Assembly (NCBI GenBank): GCA_037833965.1
Contig: AP031355.1
Location: 19,307,501-19,371,500 of the forward strand
Reading direction: 5' to 3'
Length of the DNA: 64,000 nucleotides
Source of the DNA: Marchantia polymorpha subsp. ruderalis
Taxonomy: Eukaryota > Streptophyta > Marchantiopsida > Marchantiales > Marchantiaceae
Below are positions 59,766 through 64,000 of this stretch, piece by piece; the first letter of the stretch is position 1; each line of letters begins with the position of its first letter. A model generated the notes under the pieces. That model did not search any database. It was not told where the DNA came from and worked only from the letters and a program-made list of their open reading frames with translations. The position numbers and the translations under genes were made by a program.

Positions 59766-60545
59766 TGCTCAAATGATCTTGTGTGTCGTGCGCTTGACGA
59801 TTCTGATCAGTTACATGAATTGCAGTCATCCGACACAATGGAAATGATTGGGGATATCAAGATTGCTATGATTTAACTGATTGAAACTTTCACGTACATT
59901 GTTTCTACTTATTTCTGACGGATAACGTGTTCCATTCGATTAAGATGAAACGATCAATTTCATGCTGAACATACTGTTCTCTCCATCGTGAAGTCTAATC
60001 TCTCAAATATCCATGCATATATGTCAGAGCATTGTTTGCATTGGACAAGATGAAAAATTTGTGGCTCTATCTGCATGATTATATTTCCTCCTGCTTTAGT
60101 ACAAGTAGTACAAGTAATCTCTTACGCAGATATTCATTTGCCCCGGTCCGCCATATATGACGCATATGTTGACCAATAAAACATTCTTCACATGCAAGTT
60201 TATCTTCAATGTAATCCATCGGCTTTAAGGTGTTTTGTAGCTCCCATTTCTAAAATGAACAAAAAGGCATTCGTCGATTATTCTAGACAACCGGAACAAT
60301 GTATCGTGAAGAATACCCAGAGTGAGTTGAAAAGGGCTCAAATGACCAAGTGTCGTGCGCTTGACTTTTCAGATAATTAAAAGGAATGTCATCCCACAGA
60401 ATGGATCATTTGGAAATCATTGGTGATATCAAGATTGCTAAGTTTGAGCTGAAGTCAAAGGTGATGAGAGGCCTAATGCACATGAGACAAAGCAAACAGG
60501 AGTACCGCTCACTGAATTGGGAGATAATTTAGATATGAAATTTGT
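59766..60545 (+). repeat. PPO 3'-flank repeat blocks
   Basis: The block from tgtcgtgcgcttgac to atcaagattgcta occurs twice here (about 59,770-59,870 and 60,350-60,440). It also occurs in the gene-less PPO copy (about 32,705-32,800), with part of it at 31,673. The frames are closed, so this is non-coding repeat sequence. Confidence 0.65.
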
Positions 60546-60603
60546 CGTTATATTCTTCTAGGCTGAATTCTTCTGATGCAGCCTAGAAGAATATAACGAC
60601 AAA
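60541..60603. repeat. 25-bp perfect palindrome with 13-nt loop
   Basis: Arm tttgtcgttatattcttcta plus ggctg (60,541-60,565) is the exact reverse complement of 60,579-60,603. At the paralogous place in the 32.9-kb copy only the right-hand arm is recognisable (tagaagaatagaacga); the left-hand arm is unrelated sequence. The palindrome is thus a new feature of this copy. Confidence 0.85.
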
Positions 60604-61022
60604 CTGTGCTCTCACGTCCAAATATCTAAAGAGGGTAGACCCTCCCGGGCAGCGATATAAGAATGTCAACTGAAGCAGGCCTGACTTCATTTCCATGAGG
60701 CAACAGCTGAAATCCTCTTTCGAACAATCCTGTGTAATTTTCGTGTACAGGGGAAAGTGAAGCGTGGATAATAGCATTCAGTGAGTGTTTTGCAAGGGTA
60801 AGTCATCGTTGTGATAGACGCTGAGATGTTTAGTGAAATGTTCATCAAAGTAGAAGACATGGAGATATATATATGGGCCGAGAATAAAGACGACACCTCG
60901 TGTCTTATCACCAGACACTGGGTTATTAGACACTGGGTTATTAGCTAGGGAGACGGACCTGCATATGGCCTAAGAAGTTGCGGAAACTGCAGGTCGAGCG
61001 TCATGATTCGGCCCGGAATGCG

Positions 61023-61028
61023 GTTTAT
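61023..61028 (-). promoter_or_regulatory. Candidate poly(A) signal of PPO
   Basis: tttatt on the + strand reads AATAAA on the - strand, about 135 nt after the PPO stop. The same sequence survives in the gene-less copy (tttattccatattattga near 33,322). Confidence 0.4.
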
Positions 61029-61160
61029 TCCAGATGATTGAGAAGTGGCTGGTAAGAGTCCAGACTAGCTGATGCCTCATCACCATCACCAGACGCACGC
61101 CACAAGGATTAGAGTCCCGAGCATTTGCATGCGTGCAGGCGAATCCTGTGATGACTGTGC

Positions 61161-63020
61161 TCATGTGAACTCTTGTCTGAGACAATCGAAGGTGAGGGCC
61201 TTAATGTTCCAGCCGTACCCATGAGGTCTGAACCTGGGCACGACAGTCACGGTGATGTCGGTGTTCCAGTCGGTGACGCCCAGCCTCTTCAAGGCCAAAG
61301 AAGTGCTGAAGCGAATGTTGAGGGTGCGGTACATGTCGTCGTCCTCGACGTGCACCATCTTCTGGCCCAGGTCCGTCACGGTCGTCACACCGCTGGGGAG
61401 GTGAGTGAAGGTGCCCACGTAGGCCGACTCGTCCTCGTCCGTCTCGGCCGTGGCCGCGGGGGAGTCGAGGAAAACGTCGAAGCGCACATACATGAGCTCG
61501 GGCACGCGCACGTGCTCCAGCACCACGCCCTCGCTCAGCTGATTGACGTTCAGGGCCTGCGTGCCTCGGAGATCGGCCGCGGTGGGAGCCCGGCGCGTGA
61601 GCTTGAAGCTCGTGGGACGCCTTGCGATGGCGTTGCTGGTGCTGACCCTCACGTCGCTGCGTTTGTAGCTGGGCTTGGTCCCGTTGGGCTTGTGGTTGAT
61701 CCACAGGCTGTCTGCGTCGACCATGGGCTGGTACGTGTAGCCCAGCTTGCGGCTGTCCAGCGTATCCTTCACCTTGACGATCACCATGTCTGCGTTCTCG
61801 TCGTAGAATGTGAACTCCGTCTCCAGGAAGTCGTAATCGTCGTAGTCCCTGCGGACCCGGTGCCCGTCGGGAGTGATCTTGTCCGGAAGAGCTTTCCAGA
61901 CATTCCACAGACGGTCGACGTTGGCGTGGTGCGAGTAGAAGATCGGGTCGCGCCCTGCGTACGTGAACACGCCCATGTCCTCGTTGTCGGGATAGGCCGT
62001 GTTGTTGAGCATGCCCACCCATTCGTGAGCAGTGTTGTGCAGCGATTCGGAGCCGCCGGACTCTCCGACGGTGACGTTCACGGCCTCCGTGAAGTTGGAG
62101 CTGGTGTCGTACGGTCCTCCCATGTACTCTCGGGCGCTCACCTTGTTGTACACCATCTCGTAAACCTGGCCCAGGTTGGCGTGCCTGATTTGGTCGTGAG
62201 TCCAATTTGCCCGCTCCTTCTCGAGCGATGCATCGAAGGTGAGCGGAAGAACCTTCGGGGGCATGTGGTTGGGGTTGCGGCGTTTGCCCTCGTACAGGAA
62301 CGTGTTCCTGATCTTTCCATGGCGTCCGTGCTGTCGAGGCCATCTAGTGGACTGCTGGTAAGGCAGGAAAATCTGAGGAATTTGGCCCGCGGTGGCGTCC
62401 AGCTGGTTGTCCCAGTTCCAGAACGGGAGAGTGAAGTCGGGGTCGTCGATGAGACTGCCCAGAATCTTCTCGTGGAAGTAGATCAGCATCCTGTGCCATG
62501 GGAGGAAGGTCCAGCTGTAGTGCAGTTGGAGGGGATATCCTGTGGCCGAGTTATTCAGCCTTCTCTGAAGGTAAGCCTCTTTGCAGAAGGAGCAGTGAGT
62601 GTGCCATTGTCTGAGAAAGCTCCTGGGGTCGTCAGCGGGAAGCGCGTTCATTCTCTCGTAAGCCAGGTTATACTTGTTCACGTACTCCACATCGTTGGCC
62701 AGCTCGTGCGCAGGCCTGCGCACGCGCAGATGGTGCACGCGGGGCAATTGGAACCTTTTGGGAGTTCGCCGTGGAGCCGGAAGGCAGCACTGCACGCTTC
62801 GGTCTTTCTCCTCCTGTGTCGCCTCCAACCGCACGGGCTTGCAGAAGCCCACGCTCGAGGCCAGGACCGGATCCGCAGTAGCCGGCTGCGCTAGATTCTG
62901 CAGGACTAGGACGATCGAGCACATGAAGGAAGCCCAGAGGAGCTTTCGAACCGCGGCCGTGACGCCCAAGCTTGCACTGCTTCTTCCCCAGCTTTCCTTC
63001 TGCATCGGACGTTCCCCCAT
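61161..63020 (-). CDS. Polyphenol oxidase (tyrosinase/catechol oxidase type), secreted
   Basis: Intronless PPO of 619 residues: a type 3 copper enzyme that oxidises phenols or catechols to quinones. The ATG at 63,020 is chosen; the open frame continues 39 codons upstream but has no ATG there. Residues 25-49 form a hydrophobic signal (LLWASFMCSIVLVL), and six or so N-glycosylation sequons follow, so secretion is likelier than plastid import. CuA ligands: H142 in HTHCSFC (with C146 for the Cys-His thioether), H167 in LQLHYSW, H176 in PWHR. CuB ligands: H328 and H332 in HNTAHEWVG, H365 in DPIFYSHHANVDRLW. The PPO1_DWL domain follows with the motif changed to SLW (438-440). The PPO1_KFDV domain is seen as MYVRFDVFLDSP (510-521). 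The gene is far GC-richer than its surroundings. Outer neighbour of exchanger B; relics lie at 33.4, 37.5 and 54 kb. Substrate unknown. Confidence 0.95.
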   Translation of the reverse strand: MGERPMQKESWGRSSASLGVTAAVRKLLWASFMCSIVLVLQNLAQPATADPVLASSVGFCKPVRLEATQEEKDRSVQCCLPAPRRTPKRFQLPRVHHLRVRRPAHELANDVEYVNKYNLAYERMNALPADDPRSFLRQWHTHCSFCKEAYLQRRLNNSATGYPLQLHYSWTFLPWHRMLIYFHEKILGSLIDDPDFTLPFWNWDNQLDATAGQIPQIFLPYQQSTRWPRQHGRHGKIRNTFLYEGKRRNPNHMPPKVLPLTFDASLEKERANWTHDQIRHANLGQVYEMVYNKVSAREYMGGPYDTSSNFTEAVNVTVGESGGSESLHNTAHEWVGMLNNTAYPDNEDMGVFTYAGRDPIFYSHHANVDRLWNVWKALPDKITPDGHRVRRDYDDYDFLETEFTFYDENADMVIVKVKDTLDSRKLGYTYQPMVDADSLWINHKPNGTKPSYKRSDVRVSTSNAIARRPTSFKLTRRAPTAADLRGTQALNVNQLSEGVVLEHVRVPELMYVRFDVFLDSPAATAETDEDESAYVGTFTHLPSGVTTVTDLGQKMVHVEDDDMYRTLNIRFSTSLALKRLGVTDWNTDITVTVVPRFRPHGYGWNIKALTFDCLRQEFT

Positions 63021-64000
63021 CTTGACAGCTGCGTTGAAATTGCAGATGATCGAGAGGTTGAGAAGCCAGTCGACGGGAGTCCGCGACTCATACAGCCATG
63101 GTACGTACCTCACCTGAACATATAATCCATTCCGCACTATCAGTTCAGGCGCCGTGCATTAACAAAACTTCTACTATTTGGATTTATTTCATTTCAAGCA
63201 ATGGCAACCATGAACTTTATTAATCGCTAGTAAATCATGAAGCGGCTAGAAAACAATCTGTCCTTCCCACTTCAGGCTGGTGGTGTACAATGTGTTGGAA
63301 TTCTATTCGAATTTGCAAGCTGCAGGAAAATGTTCGTTTCAAGAAAGAGTTCTCTCAAAGTCCAACTTATGTGGTCGGAATTGTCGGGGCTACCCTATAC
63401 ACGATTGCCACTGGTCTGCGTGAAGGGTCTGAATAGACAACAAGCTCTTCAAAGAGTACCTGAATTAAGTAACAAGCTCGCAGCTTTCAAGTACCAGTGG
63501 CTGGGGACCGATTATACTCTAGCAGAAGAAGAAATAGCTCCAAACTCTGTGTTCTTGAAATGCAGAGACAGTTGTGAAGTGCCTCGTGCTGGTACAAATG
63601 AAGACTCAGCATGCACAATGCTCCTGTGAGAGGGAAGTACGCGAATTCTCGGTATAAGTACTCAATGCGAGCAATAAAATACAAAAGAGTTTCATCATTG
63701 TGGATATGCGTCACAAATCAAAGGTGGAAGCCTTTGATTTGTATTATCTCAACTTCAAGTTCGTGTGCCCAACAACCACTGTGATGGGACAAGTTTCAGA
63801 CCTTTTGGTGTGCATCACTGGGAAGATTTCCGAGTCCCTCATCGTTGACGATAATTAGTTCACGTAGATGTCAATTCAATGAGATTTTGCTTTGACCAAA
63901 GCCACTTTGTTATCTACACCGAAGGATCCGAGTCCCCACGTATTATTGCATCTGGGAAGGTGGTATGAGGAAAATCGCCCTTGTCTTGCAGCAGAAACGA
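63021..64000 (-). other. PPO 5' flank, likely promoter
   Basis: No gene is supported; the + strand frame at 63,237-63,629 is not conserved in the paralogous copies. Parts recur at 33,465-33,680 (direct) and at 37,100-37,480 (inverted), so this flank has been copied with the PPO gene. No clear TATA box was seen. Confidence 0.5.

Noticed and set aside
61201-62343. 380-codon open frame on the - strand in another frame over PPO
   Set aside because: Arg/Gln/His-rich translation caused by GC bias; overlaps the real PPO frame.
61173-62894. 573-codon open frame on the + strand over the PPO gene
   Set aside because: It is the antisense shadow of a GC-rich intronless gene; the - strand frame has all copper ligands and both PPO C-terminal domains.
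63237-63629. 130-codon + strand ORF upstream of PPO
   Set aside because: No domain, and the homologous flank at 33.5-33.7 kb does not keep the frame, so there is no sign of selection.

Overview
This window looks like nuclear DNA of a land plant. The genes have short GT-AG introns and lie between long AT-rich tracts with retroelement debris. Recognisable families are plant xyloglucan endotransglucosylase/hydrolases (XTH), a plant NCL-type EF-hand Na+/Ca2+ exchanger and a plant polyphenol oxidase (PPO). The PPO has an N-terminal secretory signal and no obvious plastid transit peptide. That feature, the tandem XTHs with an odd catalytic context, and the loosely packed AT-rich spacers suggest a bryophyte, most likely a liverwort such as Marchantia. 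This is inference; no database search was possible.

Left part (1-14.8 kb): four XTH genes in tandem, all on the + strand. The first is cut by the window edge. The other three are complete with an identical plan: exons of 166, 101 and 194 nt and a variable last exon. All three carry the ExDxE catalytic motif in an unusual Trp-Cys-Glu context, and the fourth has lost the usual stop and runs on for 34 residues. They should encode secreted enzymes that cut and rejoin cell-wall xyloglucan.

Middle (14.8-37 kb): gene-poor. It holds two weak ORF candidates (15.3 and 23.7 kb), a decayed Ty1/copia element on the - strand (18.1-19.6 kb), an element-like segment bounded by 205-bp inverted repeats (27.2-30.35 kb), several strong hairpins, and AT-rich sequence. 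At 31.5-33.7 kb lies a copy of the flanks of the PPO gene with the gene body missing.

Right part (37-64 kb): a large inverted duplication. Arms of about 5.1 kb (37.9-42.95 and 54.56-59.65 kb) each carry a seven-exon NCL-type exchanger gene of the same coding length, in convergent orientation around an 11.6-kb AT-rich spacer. The duplication once reached further out: a broken PPO 5' end lies outside the left arm (37.1-37.65 kb) and the intact single-exon PPO outside the right arm (61.16-63.02 kb, - strand). Another decayed PPO fragment (53.9-54.5 kb) and a decayed class 3 lipase (52.25-52.95 kb) lie just inside the right arm. Thus one PPO-exchanger module has been copied, inverted and partly deleted several times here, leaving two exchangers, one whole PPO and three PPO relics.

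No operons, CRISPRs, rRNAs or convincing tRNAs were seen. The strongest items for follow-up are the gene-less PPO locus, the diverging exchanger pair (GC splice donor in one copy, EF-hand glycine loss in the other), the XTH catalytic-context change, and a 25-bp perfect palindrome absent from its paralogous site.
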